The notes: generated by a model from the sequence alone, not told the origin. A stretch of 64,000 nucleotides of DNA from Alphaproteobacteria bacterium (GCA_016869975.1 VGCZ01000021.1:1-64000); one strand, 5' to 3'. Numbered from the stretch's first letter, positions 27,001 through 35,902 are shown. A program made the numbers and translations.

Positions 27001-28104
27001 ATGATCGTCGATTGCCACGCCCACATCTTCGCGCACTGGATCGGCGCCTGCGGGCATGAGTCGCGCGACGTCCACAAGCGCTACCTGCAGCGCGTCGTCA
27101 CGCGCACGGTGTCGCCGACCTTCCGGCTGCGCGATGGCGCGCGCGCCGATACCAAGGCGCTGTTCCGCGCCGGCGAGGAGGGCTGGAGCGGGCTGGCCGA
27201 TGTCGATTTCCGCGTCGGCCGCTTTGGCCAGCTCGAGTTCACGCACGCGGGCGAGGATTACGGCGTCCAGTACATGCCGGCCGGCATGCAGGAGATGGTG
27301 GCGCCGCCCGAGCTGATGCTGGCGCAGATGATGAACGCCGGCGTCGATCACTGCCTGCTGCAGGCCGGTGGCGGCTACGGCGCGATGAGCGAGATGAACG
27401 CCTACGCCGAGCGGCAGTATCCTGATCGTATGACGGGCCTGATGCATGTCGACGACGCGATGGCCGGCCGACCGGCGCAGCTCGCGGCGATCGATCATGC
27501 CGTCGATGTGCTGAAGCTGCGCGGCCTCTACTTCAATGTCGATTCGATGAGCCGCCACGGTTTCCCGTGGCCGCTCGACGCGCCACAGATGGAGCCGTTC
27601 TGGGATAAGCTGGCGCGACGGAACATCGTGCTCTGCCTCGAATTCAGCTCGGGTCCCAGTTACGACATGGCCGGCTACATGGCGCACGTCACCGCTTTCG
27701 GCCGCGTGCTCGATCGTCACCCGAGCCTGCGCGTGCATCTGGCGATGAGCCCGCCGGTCGCCTACTTCGCGAAGAACGGCCGCTACGAATTTCCGAACGA
27801 ACTGCTTCGCCTTTACCGCCACGATCCGCTGGTGCTGGAGGTGGTGTTTCCGATCACCTATGGCGGCGTGTGGGACTATCCCTACCCCGAGGCGCAGGCG
27901 CTGATCCAGAGCCTGCGCGACCAGCTCGGCGCCGAGCGGCTGATCTGGGGCTCCGACATGCCCAATGTCGAGCGCTTCTGCACCTACAAGCAGTCGCTCG
28001 ACTACATCAGGCGCTATTGTCCGTTCCTGACCGCGCGCGAGAAGGATCTGATACTCGGCGACACCTGCGCGGCGTTCTATGGCATCGGCAAGGGGAGGGC
28101 GTGA
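27001..28104 (+). CDS. Amidohydrolase family protein (Amidohydro_2)
   Basis: The 367-residue metal-dependent hydrolase opens with MIVDCHAHIF, the HxH metal site (H6, H8). It has YPDRMTGLMHVD in the middle and ends with the Asp-containing WGSDMPN before FCTYKQSLDYI. The family includes 2-amino-3-carboxymuconate decarboxylases and gamma-resorcylate decarboxylases as well as hydrolases. ATG 27001 follows GGGGAGAG. It overlaps the second amidohydrolase by one base, so the two are co-translated. Confidence 0.85.
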   Translation: MIVDCHAHIFAHWIGACGHESRDVHKRYLQRVVTRTVSPTFRLRDGARADTKALFRAGEEGWSGLADVDFRVGRFGQLEFTHAGEDYGVQYMPAGMQEMVAPPELMLAQMMNAGVDHCLLQAGGGYGAMSEMNAYAERQYPDRMTGLMHVDDAMAGRPAQLAAIDHAVDVLKLRGLYFNVDSMSRHGFPWPLDAPQMEPFWDKLARRNIVLCLEFSSGPSYDMAGYMAHVTAFGRVLDRHPSLRVHLAMSPPVAYFAKNGRYEFPNELLRLYRHDPLVLEVVFPITYGGVWDYPYPEAQALIQSLRDQLGAERLIWGSDMPNVERFCTYKQSLDYIRRYCPFLTAREKDLILGDTCAAFYGIGKGRA

Positions 28105-29153
28105 TGGCAGCCGCGACACCATCGAGCGCGATCAGCGCGCATCTGGCCGTGCGGCCGGATTGGCTGGCGACGCGTCGGGAGCCGGCGCTTGAGCCCGAGC
28201 TGCCGATCATCGATCCGCACCACCACCTGATCGACCGGCCGGAGAGCGGCACGTATCTGCTGCGCGACATCATGGCTGACATCGACAGCGGTCATAACAT
28301 CGTGGCGACGGTTTATCTGGAGTGGCTCTCGATGTATCGCGCCCAGGGGCCGGTCGAGATGCGGCCGGTGGGCGAGATCGAGTTCGCCAACGGCGTCGCC
28401 GCGATGTGCGCCAGCGGCGGCTACGGCGCGCCGCGCGTCTGTGCCGGTATCGTCGGCCACGGCGAGCTCACCCTCGGCGCGCGCGTCGAGCCCGTGCTGG
28501 AGGCGATGATCGCGGCGGGCAATGGCCGCTTCCGCGGCATCCGCTTCATCACGGCCAGCGATCCCGACCAGGCGCTTTGGGGCTCGGTGGTGGGACGGCC
28601 ACAGGGCTGGCTGCTCGACAAGACGGTACGCGAAGGTTTCACCCGGCTGGCGCCGCTGGGCCTGAGCTTCGACGCCTTCATGTACCACTCGCAGCTCGGC
28701 GATCTGCTCGACCTGGCGCGCACCTTCCCGCAGACACCGATCGTGCTCAACCATGTCGGTGGCGCGATCGGCCTGGGTCGTTACGCCGGCAAGCGCGACG
28801 AAGTCTTCGCCGACTGGCGCGCGAAGATCCGCAACCTCGCCGCTTGCCCCAACGTGCACGTCAAGCTGGGCGGCATGGGTATGAAGATGTTCGGCTTCGA
28901 CTTCCACGAAGGCGCGCAGCCGCCGACTTCGGAGCGATTGGCGGCGGCGTGGCGGCCTTATGTCGAGACCTGCGTCGAGGCCTTCGGCGCCAAGCGCGCG
29001 ATGTTCGAGAGCAACTTCCCTGTCGACAAGGGCTCCTACAGCTACGGCGTGTTCTGGAACGCCTGCAAGCGCTTGGCGCGGGGCGCCAGCGCCGAGGAGA
29101 AGGCCAACCTGTTCCACGGCACCGCGTCGCGGTTCTATAGGCTGGGTTTGTGA
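28104..29153 (+). CDS. Amidohydrolase family protein (Amidohydro_2), second copy
   Basis: The 349-residue enzyme has an HHH-containing opening, IIDPHHHLID, and a C-terminal FESNFPVDKGSYSY. In that segment the usual GSDxP is SNFP, a variant seen in one branch of the family. The internal HVGGAIGLGRYAGKRDEVFADW region is also typical. It probably hydrolyses a lactone or amide. The start ATG (28104) shares its A with the TGA of the preceding gene. It converges on the Bug receptor gene. Confidence 0.85.
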   Translation: MAAATPSSAISAHLAVRPDWLATRREPALEPELPIIDPHHHLIDRPESGTYLLRDIMADIDSGHNIVATVYLEWLSMYRAQGPVEMRPVGEIEFANGVAAMCASGGYGAPRVCAGIVGHGELTLGARVEPVLEAMIAAGNGRFRGIRFITASDPDQALWGSVVGRPQGWLLDKTVREGFTRLAPLGLSFDAFMYHSQLGDLLDLARTFPQTPIVLNHVGGAIGLGRYAGKRDEVFADWRAKIRNLAACPNVHVKLGGMGMKMFGFDFHEGAQPPTSERLAAAWRPYVETCVEAFGAKRAMFESNFPVDKGSYSYGVFWNACKRLARGASAEEKANLFHGTASRFYRLGL

Positions 29154-29160
29154 GCGTCGT

Positions 29161-29188
29161 CCCCTCTCCCCGCTTGCAGGGAGAGGGG
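29161..29188. repeat. Palindromic intergenic repeat, family A (copy 1)
   Basis: CCCCTCTCCC pairs perfectly with GGGAGAGGGG around an 8-base loop, right after the stop of the second amidohydrolase and before the convergent Bug gene. It may double as a terminator hairpin but has no T-tract. Confidence 0.75.
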
Positions 29189-29197
29189 GCCAGCGCG

Positions 29198-30169
29198 CTA
29201 CCGCATCTTCAGCGCCCACTCGGTGTACTTGGTCGCCTGCTTGTGCAGGTCGGCGTAGTACTTGGCGTAGTCGGCGCCGACCATCGGCTTGAGCGCCAGG
29301 CCGGCGGCGTCCATCTTCGACTTCATGTCGGCGCTGTTGATCGCCTTCAGAAGCGCGGCCTCCAGCACCTTGACCACGTCGGCCGGCGTGCCCTTCGGCA
29401 CCGCGACGCCGCGCGTCGAGCTGGAGATGATGGTCGGATAGCCGAGCTCCTTGGTGGTCGGCACGTCGGGCAGGAAGGGCGAGCGCACGTCGTCGGTGAC
29501 GGCGAGGCCACGCACCTCGCCCGACTGCACGCGCTTGACCACGCTGCCCACGTTGTCGAAGGCGACGTCGACATGGCCGCCCATGACGCCGGCGAGCTGC
29601 TGCACGCCGGAGTCGAAATGCACGATGCGGAACTCCACGCCCGCCGCCTCGTGCGTCATCAGGATGGCAAGGTGGTCGTCGCTCAGGATGCCGGTGGTGC
29701 AGGCGCGCACCGTGTTGGGCGCCTTCTTCGCCGCGTCGACGAGGTCCTTCATGGTCTTGAACGGGCTGTCGCCCTTGACCCAGATCAGGCCGGGGTCGAG
29801 CACCTGGTTGGCGACCGGGATGAAGCTGTCCATGGTGAAGACGGCCTTGCGCTCGGGGTCGAGCACGATGGTGTTGACCGCCGGCAGGTTGATGAAGCCC
29901 ATGGTGTAGCCGTCGGGCCGCGCACGGGCGATCTCGGTGAAGCCGAGCTGGCCGCCGGCGCCGGCCTTGTTGACCACGGTGACGGTCTGGCCGAGCTCCT
30001 TTTCGGCCGCGGCGGCGAGCAGGCGCGCGCCCACGTCGGTGCTGCCGCCGGCGGCGAAGGCGACGACGAGCTGCAGCCCGCGCGACGGGAACTTGCTCTG
30101 CGCGATCGCCGGGCTGGCGAGCGCGCTGGCAGCGGATGCGGCCAACAATGTGCGACGACGGATGATCAT
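29198..30169 (-). CDS. tctC: Bug family tripartite tricarboxylate transporter receptor (TctC)
   Basis: The 323-residue periplasmic binding protein has a signal peptide (MIIRRRTLLAASAASALASPAIA, read in two parts) and the Bug opening FPSRGLQLVVAFAAGGSTDVGAR. ATG 30169 is preferred to 30184 because GAGGA lies 7 bases before it. It captures a carboxylated ligand and hands it to the TctAB membrane complex, the genes of which are immediately upstream in the same operon. Ligand identity is not given by the sequence. Confidence 0.9.
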   Translation of the reverse strand: MIIRRRTLLAASAASALASPAIAQSKFPSRGLQLVVAFAAGGSTDVGARLLAAAAEKELGQTVTVVNKAGAGGQLGFTEIARARPDGYTMGFINLPAVNTIVLDPERKAVFTMDSFIPVANQVLDPGLIWVKGDSPFKTMKDLVDAAKKAPNTVRACTTGILSDDHLAILMTHEAAGVEFRIVHFDSGVQQLAGVMGGHVDVAFDNVGSVVKRVQSGEVRGLAVTDDVRSPFLPDVPTTKELGYPTIISSSTRGVAVPKGTPADVVKVLEAALLKAINSADMKSKMDAAGLALKPMVGADYAKYYADLHKQATKYTEWALKMR

Positions 30170-30194
30170 GGCGGTTCCTCCCAACGTTTAAGAA

Positions 30195-30224
30195 TTACCT
30201 TCCCCCGCTGGCGGAGGAAGGTAA
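30195..30224. repeat. Palindromic intergenic repeat, family B (copy 2)
   Basis: TTACCTTCCCCCGC and GCGGAGGAAGGTAA form a 14-bp stem with one mismatch, between tctA and tctC. It could differentially stabilise the tctBA message relative to tctC. Confidence 0.75.
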
Positions 30225-30231
30225 GAGCTGG

Positions 30232-31731
30232 TCACTCGATATCCGACTCCCTGAGCTTGGCGAAGGTACGCGGGCGCAGCAACATCGTCGCCAGCACCAG
30301 CAGCGGGATCGCCAGCAAGGCCAGCGCCACCGGGCGCTCAAGGAAGATGGCGAAGCTGCCGCCGGAGATCTCCAGGGTCGTGCGCAGCGATTTCTCCATC
30401 ATCGGCCCGAGGATCAGCGCCAGGATCGCCGGCGCCAGCGGGAAGTCGAGCTTGCGCAGGATGTAGCCGATGACGCCGAAGCCCAGCATGACCCAGACGT
30501 CGAACATGGTCTGCTTCAGGCTGTAAGAGCCGATAATGCAGAAAATCAGCACGCCGGCGCAGAGATAGCCGAAGGGGATCTTCAGCAGCCGGGCCCACAG
30601 CCCGACCAGCGGCAGGTTGAGGATCAGCAGCAGCACGTTGCCGACGAAGAAGCTGGCGATCACCGTCCACACCAGGTCGGGTCGCTCCTTGAACAGGAAG
30701 GGCCCGGGCTGCAGGCCGTGGATGATGAAGGCGCCCATCAGCACGGCGATGGTCGGCGAGCTCGGGATGCCGAGCGACAGCAGCGGCACCATGGCGCCGT
30801 TGGCGTAGGAATTGTTGGCCGTCTCGGCCGCCGCCACGCCCTCGACCGCGCCCTTGCCGAAGCGCTCGGGGTTCTTCGACAGGCGCTTCTCCATCACATA
30901 GGCCATGAAGGTCGGCACGATCGAGCCGACGCCCGGGATCAGGCCGAGCACGAAGCCGATGCCCGTGCCGCGCGCGATCGCGCCCGACGAGCGGCGCCAT
31001 TCGTCCTTGGTGAGGTTCCACTTCTGCAGGTCGGCCTCGATCATGCGCGTCTGGCGCTTCTCGGCGGCGATCAAGAGCTCGGCGACGCCGAACAGGCCCA
31101 TGACGATCGGCACGAAGCCGACGCCGTCGATCAGCTCGTCGACGCCGTAGGTGAAGCGCGGCGCGCCGCGCACCGGATCGAGCCCGACCATGGCGATCAG
31201 CAGGCCGACGATGGTCATCAGCAGCGCCGCCCACATGTTGTTGCCGGCCAGCCCGACCACCAGGCAGAGCCCGGCCACCATCAGGGCGAAGAACTCGGCC
31301 GGGCCGAACTTCAGCGCCAGGGTGGCGAGCGGGGCCGCGACCAGCACCAGCAGCACGGTGGCGACGATGCCGCCGACGAACGAGCCGATCGCGGCGATCG
31401 CCAGCGCCGAGCCGGCGCGGCCCTGCTTGGCCATCTGGTAACCGTCGATGCAGGTCACCACCGATGCCGCCTCGCCCGGCACGTTGATCAACACCGAGGT
31501 GATGGTGCCGCCATACATCGCGCCGTAGTAGATCGCCGCCAGCATGATGATGGCGCCGGTCGGATCGAGGTTGAAGGTGATCGGAATCAGGATCGCCGTG
31601 CCCGCCGCCGGCCCAAGCCCCGGCAGCACGCCGATCAAGGTGCCCAGGATACAGCCGGCGGTGGCGTAGAGCAGATAGTTGATGCTGAGCGCGGCGGCGA
31701 AGCCGGACATCAGATGGCCGAGCGCGTCCAT
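30232..31731 (-). CDS. tctA: Tripartite tricarboxylate transporter large membrane subunit TctA
   Basis: The 499-residue membrane protein has about 12 membrane segments and the TctA signatures GTLIGVLPGLGPAAGTAILIPITFNLDP, MYGGTITSVLINVPGEAASVVTCIDGYQMAKQG and ANNSYANGAMVPLLSLGIPSSP (quoted in parts below 20 residues in the family descriptions). Transport is driven by an ion gradient. It lies between tctB and tctC and starts at 31731, 75 bases after the tctB stop; the gap holds a family A palindrome. Confidence 0.93.
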   Translation of the reverse strand: MDALGHLMSGFAAALSINYLLYATAGCILGTLIGVLPGLGPAAGTAILIPITFNLDPTGAIIMLAAIYYGAMYGGTITSVLINVPGEAASVVTCIDGYQMAKQGRAGSALAIAAIGSFVGGIVATVLLVLVAAPLATLALKFGPAEFFALMVAGLCLVVGLAGNNMWAALLMTIVGLLIAMVGLDPVRGAPRFTYGVDELIDGVGFVPIVMGLFGVAELLIAAEKRQTRMIEADLQKWNLTKDEWRRSSGAIARGTGIGFVLGLIPGVGSIVPTFMAYVMEKRLSKNPERFGKGAVEGVAAAETANNSYANGAMVPLLSLGIPSSPTIAVLMGAFIIHGLQPGPFLFKERPDLVWTVIASFFVGNVLLLILNLPLVGLWARLLKIPFGYLCAGVLIFCIIGSYSLKQTMFDVWVMLGFGVIGYILRKLDFPLAPAILALILGPMMEKSLRTTLEISGGSFAIFLERPVALALLAIPLLVLATMLLRPRTFAKLRESDIE

Positions 31732-31749
31732 GGGTCAGCTCGCCTTCCT

Positions 31750-31775
31750 CCCTCTCCCCGCAAGCGGAGAGAGGG
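31750..31775. repeat. Palindromic intergenic repeat, family A (copy 2)
   Basis: CCCTCTC pairs with GAGAGGG around an inner CCCGCAAGCGGA that itself nearly pairs. It lies between tctB and tctA. Confidence 0.7.
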
Positions 31776-31806
31776 ATGTCAGATGCGATCGACAGCAACC
31801 CACGCC

Positions 31807-32289
31807 CTAAATCCCGAACCGGCCGACGGGCAGCAGCACGTCGAGCCAGGTGGTGAAGAGATAGAACACGCCGAAACTGCCCAGCGCCGCGAAGAGCGCG
31901 ATCAGCCACCAGCGGCGTTCGCCCAGCGCGATGGCGAGCGCGGCGTTGAACACCAGCATGGTGATTCGGAAGCCCAGCACCTCCATCGCCGCGGCGGCGG
32001 CGGCGAGCGCCACCACGATGGCGAACCAGCGCGCCGCGCCCGGGCCATGCGGCAGGATGCGTTCCGTGTCCTCGCCGTCGCCGGCCTCGACCGGCGCGGC
32101 GGCGGGCTGCGCCACGGTGACGACCAGCAGGCCGATCGCCAGCGCCACGCCGATCAGCGCCATCCAGAACGGGAAGAAGCCCGGCCCCGGCCCGAGGCGG
32201 TCGGTCAGCGGCAGCAGCCAGGACTGCCAGGCCGCGACCAGGCAGAACAGCAGCATCAAGCCTGTCGCGACAAGCCGGCCCTGGCGCAT
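31807..32289 (-). CDS. tctB: Tripartite tricarboxylate transporter small membrane subunit TctB
   Basis: The 160-residue protein has about four membrane segments: LVATGLMLLFCLVAAWQSWL, the second after RLGPGPGFFPFWMALIGVAL, and two at the C-terminus. The motif DRLGPGPGFFPFWMAL is the TctB signature. The start is the ATG at 32289, preceded by GGGAGGG. It is the first gene of a TctB-TctA-TctC operon. Confidence 0.88.
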   Translation of the reverse strand: MRQGRLVATGLMLLFCLVAAWQSWLLPLTDRLGPGPGFFPFWMALIGVALAIGLLVVTVAQPAAAPVEAGDGEDTERILPHGPGAARWFAIVVALAAAAAAMEVLGFRITMLVFNAALAIALGERRWWLIALFAALGSFGVFYLFTTWLDVLLPVGRFGI

Positions 32290-32377
32290 CCCGCGCGCCC
32301 TCCCTGATGTCTTTTCGTTGTCGTTGGCGGCAGCATAGCGGCAAAAGGCGCGGGCGCAACGCGCTGCAACGCGCCGG

Positions 32378-32403
32378 TCATTCTGAGCGCAGCGAGGAAT
32401 GAC
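32378..32403. repeat. Palindromic intergenic repeat, family C (copy 2)
   Basis: TCATTCTGAGCGCAGCGAGG followed by AATGA has the family C core and TCATT/AATGA ends that pair. It lies between the divergent tctB and DAO-type genes. Confidence 0.65.
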
Positions 32404-32434
32404 AGCTGGTATGGCTATCGCCCGGGAAGGTGTC

Positions 32435-33805
32435 ATGAAGACTCAGACGGCCGATGTTGCGGTCATCGGGGCGGGAATCGTCGGGATCGCCTGCGCGTGC
32501 TACCTCGCGCGGTCCGCACGCGCGCCTCGGGTCGTCATGATCGACCCTCTGGCGCCGATGAGCCTCACATCGGCCGCCTCGGGCGAGAACTATCGCAACT
32601 GGTGGCCGCATCCCGTCATGACGGCGTTCACCGACTACAGCACCGACCTGATGGAGCGCATCGCCCGGGACAGCGACAACCAGATTCACATGACCCGGCG
32701 CGGCTACGCGCTCGCGACACGGCAAGTCGATCCCGACGGTCTTCTTCGCCAGCTCCGTGACGGCTATGGCGCCGACGGCGCCAGCAGGATTCGGATGCAC
32801 GGCAAGGGGACGAGCGCGCAGTATCGGCCCGCGCTGTCGGCCGATTGGCGGACCGCGCCCGATGGCGTCGACGTCATCCAGGATCGCGCCACGATCGACG
32901 CCCACTTCCCCACCTTCGCCCGGGACATCGCCACCATCCTGCACATCCGCCGCGCCGGCGACATCAGCGGCCAGCAGATGGGCAGCCTCATGCTGCGCGA
33001 TCTGCGTGAACGCGGCGGGCGCGTCGTGCCGGGGCGCGTCGTCGAGGTGGCCTGTGACAAGCGCTTCGCCCTGACGGTCCGCGGCCAGGACGAGGTCGTT
33101 TCCGTCACGGCGGACATCCTGGTGAACGCGGCGGGCCCCTATATCGGGCAGGTCGCCGGCCTTCTCGGCGAGAGCCTGCCGGTGTCGACCGTCTTCCAGC
33201 AGAAGATCGCGTTCGAGGACGTCAGGGCCGTCATCGACCGGCGCATGCCGTTCTCGATCGATCTCGACGCGCAGACCATCGACTGGACCGACCAGGAGCG
33301 CGCGCTGCTCGCCGACGATCCCGACACGACGTGGCTCACCCGGCCGATGCCCGGCGGGATTCACTGCCGGCCCGAAGGCGGCGAGCAGGGCAGATGGATC
33401 AAGCTCGGCTGGGCCTTCAACACGACGCCATCGGAGCCGAGCGAAGACTTGCCGTACCTTCGGACCTTCCCCGAGATCGTCCTGCGCGGCGCCAGCCGGC
33501 TCAATCCCGGTCTCAAGGCCTATTACGACCGCCTGCCGTCGCGACTGTCGCACTACGGCGGCTACTACACGATGACCCGGGAGAACTGGCCGCTGATCGG
33601 ACCGATGAAGACGCCCGGCGCCTTCGTCGCCGGCGCGCTGTCGGGTTTCGGCACCATGGCCGCGTGCGCGACGGGCGCGCTGATCGCGACGTGGGTCGGT
33701 GGCGAGACACCGCCAGACTTCGCCCTCGCCTTGAGCCGCGCGCGCTACACGGACGAAGCGCTGATGACGGCGCTGCTCGAAAGCGGGAACACGGGGGTTC
33801 TGTGA
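32435..33805 (+). CDS. FAD-dependent oxidoreductase (DAO family)
   Basis: The 456-residue flavoprotein starts at the ATG at 32435, just before ADVAVIGAGIVGIACACYLAR, the FAD-binding motif, and behind GGGAAGG. The DAO fold is supported by ENYRNWWPHPVM and the C-terminal GGYYTMTRENWPLIGPM and GFGTMAACATGALIA. It probably oxidises an N-methyl or amino acid or related hydroxy acid. It is divergent from the tct operon and may work on the imported compound. Confidence 0.87.
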   Translation: MKTQTADVAVIGAGIVGIACACYLARSARAPRVVMIDPLAPMSLTSAASGENYRNWWPHPVMTAFTDYSTDLMERIARDSDNQIHMTRRGYALATRQVDPDGLLRQLRDGYGADGASRIRMHGKGTSAQYRPALSADWRTAPDGVDVIQDRATIDAHFPTFARDIATILHIRRAGDISGQQMGSLMLRDLRERGGRVVPGRVVEVACDKRFALTVRGQDEVVSVTADILVNAAGPYIGQVAGLLGESLPVSTVFQQKIAFEDVRAVIDRRMPFSIDLDAQTIDWTDQERALLADDPDTTWLTRPMPGGIHCRPEGGEQGRWIKLGWAFNTTPSEPSEDLPYLRTFPEIVLRGASRLNPGLKAYYDRLPSRLSHYGGYYTMTRENWPLIGPMKTPGAFVAGALSGFGTMAACATGALIATWVGGETPPDFALALSRARYTDEALMTALLESGNTGVL

Positions 33806-33987
33806 TAGGAGCGCCTCACCAACGTCGCGGGCGACGGCCCGCGGGCCGAGCGCAGGACGCGCCGCTATCTCGTTCGCCTTTGCCACGACGTCGCCGAGCC
33901 GCTCCGGCGGCGGATCCCGTACGAGGCGCCGTGACGGTGCGCCGGTCGCGGCTGACGGCGCGGCAGGTTTGCGACTAAGGTTCTTCC

Positions 33988-34845
33988 ATGAAACGTCCCG
34001 CTCTGTCGCGCCTGGCGTGGCTCATCGCCGCCGTGGCATCGCTTGCCGCCTTATGTTGCGCCGCCGTGCGATCGACTCCCGTCGGCGCCAGCCCTCTCGA
34101 TGTGCGGCTGCTGCGCGAGCCTGACGACCGGGCGGCGCCGCGCGGCGCGGAGATCCGCGACGGGCGGGCATCGGGCTACGTTCATCTGTCGCGCTCGCCC
34201 GCCGCCTTCATCGGCAGCGCCTTCGTCGCCTACTCCCCGGCGAGCCTGCTTTCCGCCGCGCATGTGTTCTCCGACGGGACGGAGTGGCGGCGGGAGCTGA
34301 GGGGCGCCGCCGGTGGCGGACCGGACTTCTCCAAGCTGCGCGTGTTCCTGGACAGCTGCGGCCGCTCCTACGACATCAAGGCGGTGCACCTCTATCGCCA
34401 GGGGCCGATCCGGTGGGAGAGCGACGTTGCTCTCGTGATCCTTGGCGAATCCGTCTGCGCCGAGGCGCAAGGCGCGGCGGTGAGGACGCTGGCGCCGGCG
34501 GATATCGACAGGCTGATCGCGCAGGGCGACGGGTCGATCAGCCTGCATGCCTACCAGCGCCTCACGCCAACGGCGGCGCGCTTCGACAAGCTTGTCAGCT
34601 ACGGCAGGGCGCTGCGACGCCTTCCCGAGGCCGGCGGCAACAACCTGCTGGCCGTGTCGACCAGCACGTTGCGCGGCGCGTCGGGCGGCATGCTGGTCAG
34701 CTACGAGACCGGCAGGGCTGCCGCGTTCGGCATGATGGTGGCGGAGCCAGAGGACATCGCCATGCCGTTCAACATCGCGATCGCCCTCGACCATCCACTG
34801 GAGTCCTGGGCGCGGCGGATCCTGGCGCAGGACTCGGCGCGGTGA
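33988..34845 (+). CDS. Exported trypsin-like serine protease
   Basis: The 285-residue protein has an N-terminal signal or anchor (AWLIAAVASLAALCCAAV; CC near residues 23-24 might allow lipidation, uncertain). The chymotrypsin-fold triad can be placed: His92 in LLSAAHVFSD, Asp146 in WESDVALVIL and Ser232 in LRGASGGMLV. No PDZ domain is present, so it is not DegP-like. It would act in the periplasm or outside the cell; the target is unknown. There is no partner gene within 180 bases upstream. Confidence 0.75.
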   Translation: MKRPALSRLAWLIAAVASLAALCCAAVRSTPVGASPLDVRLLREPDDRAAPRGAEIRDGRASGYVHLSRSPAAFIGSAFVAYSPASLLSAAHVFSDGTEWRRELRGAAGGGPDFSKLRVFLDSCGRSYDIKAVHLYRQGPIRWESDVALVILGESVCAEAQGAAVRTLAPADIDRLIAQGDGSISLHAYQRLTPTAARFDKLVSYGRALRRLPEAGGNNLLAVSTSTLRGASGGMLVSYETGRAAAFGMMVAEPEDIAMPFNIAIALDHPLESWARRILAQDSAR

Positions 34846-34875
34846 GCATCGGCGCGTGCCATGGTGCCTCCCGGG

Positions 34876-34903
34876 TGTCAGGCTTGCGTTATTGCGCTGT
34901 TGC
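34876..34903 (+). repeat. Dispersed 28-base intergenic repeat (copy 1 of 2)
   Basis: tgtcaggcttgcgttattgc and the next 8 bases are repeated with two differences at 35875-35902, also in an intergenic position. Both copies follow within 65 bases of a gene end or start on the same orientation. Confidence 0.7.
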
Positions 34904-35081
34904 GAGCTGGCCGGAACCCATGGCGCGCGCGCCAGACGACGTGCCGGACATCGCGACACCGCGGGCCTGACACCGATTCGCGTGGCCCCGAAGCCCGGGG
35001 AAGGCTCCGCCGAGCGCGACGCGGTTGCCAGCGGCGCGGCGGCGCGCGTAGGCTCGCGCGAACGATCGATGGAGGAACGCG

Positions 35082-35537
35082 ATGGCGCTGCCGCAGGATA
35101 TCGCCCCGGTGAACGATCAGCTGGCCGACTCGGTCACGCGCGGCGCGAGCACGCCGTGGATCGAGACCAAGCCGGGCATGGCCTGGACCAAGGTGCTGTG
35201 GGTCGGCCAGGAATCGGGCCGCTGGGCCGTGCTGCTGAAATGGAAGAAGGGCTACGTGGCGCCGCCGCACAAGCATCTGAGCGCCGCCTTTGCCTATATC
35301 CTCAAGGGCCGGCTCAAGGTGCGCCACACGACCTATGAGGCGGGCGACTTCCTGCACGAGACCAACGGCATGGTGCACGGCGCGACCGAGGCGCTGGAGG
35401 ACACCGAGTATCTCTTCTTCTGCGACGGGCCGGTGCTGTTCTTCGACGACGACAAGTTCACCGGCTATCGCGGCTGGGAGGAGGTGTTGCGGATGCAACG
35501 CCAGGCGATGGCGCGGGCGAAGCAGGCCGCCGAGTAG
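35082..35537 (+). CDS. Cupin domain protein (dihydroxyacetophenone dioxygenase-like)
   Basis: The 151-residue single-domain cupin contains KWKKGYVAPPHKHLSAAFAYILKGRLKVRH with PHKH and a following Glu/His pattern typical of motif 1, and TNGMVHGATEALEDTEYLFF for motif 2. It resembles the 2,4'-dihydroxyacetophenone dioxygenase-like cupins, which cleave C-C bonds using iron, but many members are uncharacterised. ATG 35082 follows GGAGGAACGCG. It stands alone, so substrate remains open. Confidence 0.75.
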   Translation: MALPQDIAPVNDQLADSVTRGASTPWIETKPGMAWTKVLWVGQESGRWAVLLKWKKGYVAPPHKHLSAAFAYILKGRLKVRHTTYEAGDFLHETNGMVHGATEALEDTEYLFFCDGPVLFFDDDKFTGYRGWEEVLRMQRQAMARAKQAAE

Positions 35538-35549
35538 CCGGAGTCCGGG

Positions 35550-35852
35550 TCAACGCCGCCGCATCCAGCGCGGCAGGTCAAGCGGCCACTTGCGGTGCGA
35601 CAGGAGGCTGGCGCCGACGATCACGGCGCACGCCACGAAGGCCCATTGCAGGTAAGCGATCTCGGCCCGCTCCCGCTCGGTTATGTAGTGCACAGTCTTC
35701 TTGGGCGTGTAGGCGACCGTCCGGTTCAGTGCCGGATCCGGCGTCCGCGGGTAGGACGCATACTTGCTGCTGAGCGAATCCTGCCACAGGGTCGTCACCA
35801 CCAATCCCGCCGCGGCGGTCGCCAGGATGGCCAGTCTGAGCTTGCGAAGCAT
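35550..35852 (-). CDS. Small two-span membrane protein, unknown
   Basis: The 100-residue protein has an N-terminal hydrophobic segment (LAILATAAAGLVVTTLW) and a second at about residues 68-84 (LQWAFVACAVIVGASLL) separated by a basic loop KKTVHYITERER. Both ends are basic, with RWMRRR at the C-terminus. No family is recognised. It lies convergent to the cupin gene, whose stop is 13 bases away. Confidence 0.6.
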   Translation of the reverse strand: MLRKLRLAILATAAAGLVVTTLWQDSLSSKYASYPRTPDPALNRTVAYTPKKTVHYITERERAEIAYLQWAFVACAVIVGASLLSHRKWPLDLPRWMRRR

Positions 35853-35874
35853 AGGCGTCTCGGTGAGTTGACGA

Positions 35875-35902
35875 TGTCAGGCTTGCGTTGTTGCGCTCTT
35901 GC
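35875..35902 (+). repeat. Dispersed 28-base intergenic repeat (copy 2 of 2)
   Basis: Same element as at 34876-34903, with two differences. It is followed by an AT-richer stretch (35925-36000) in which I see no convincing gene. Confidence 0.7.

Noticed and set aside
30718-32307. A 529-residue plus-strand frame rich in His, Asp and Arg
   Set aside because: It is antisense to tctA and tctB; the amino acid bias reflects the complementary codons of membrane protein genes.
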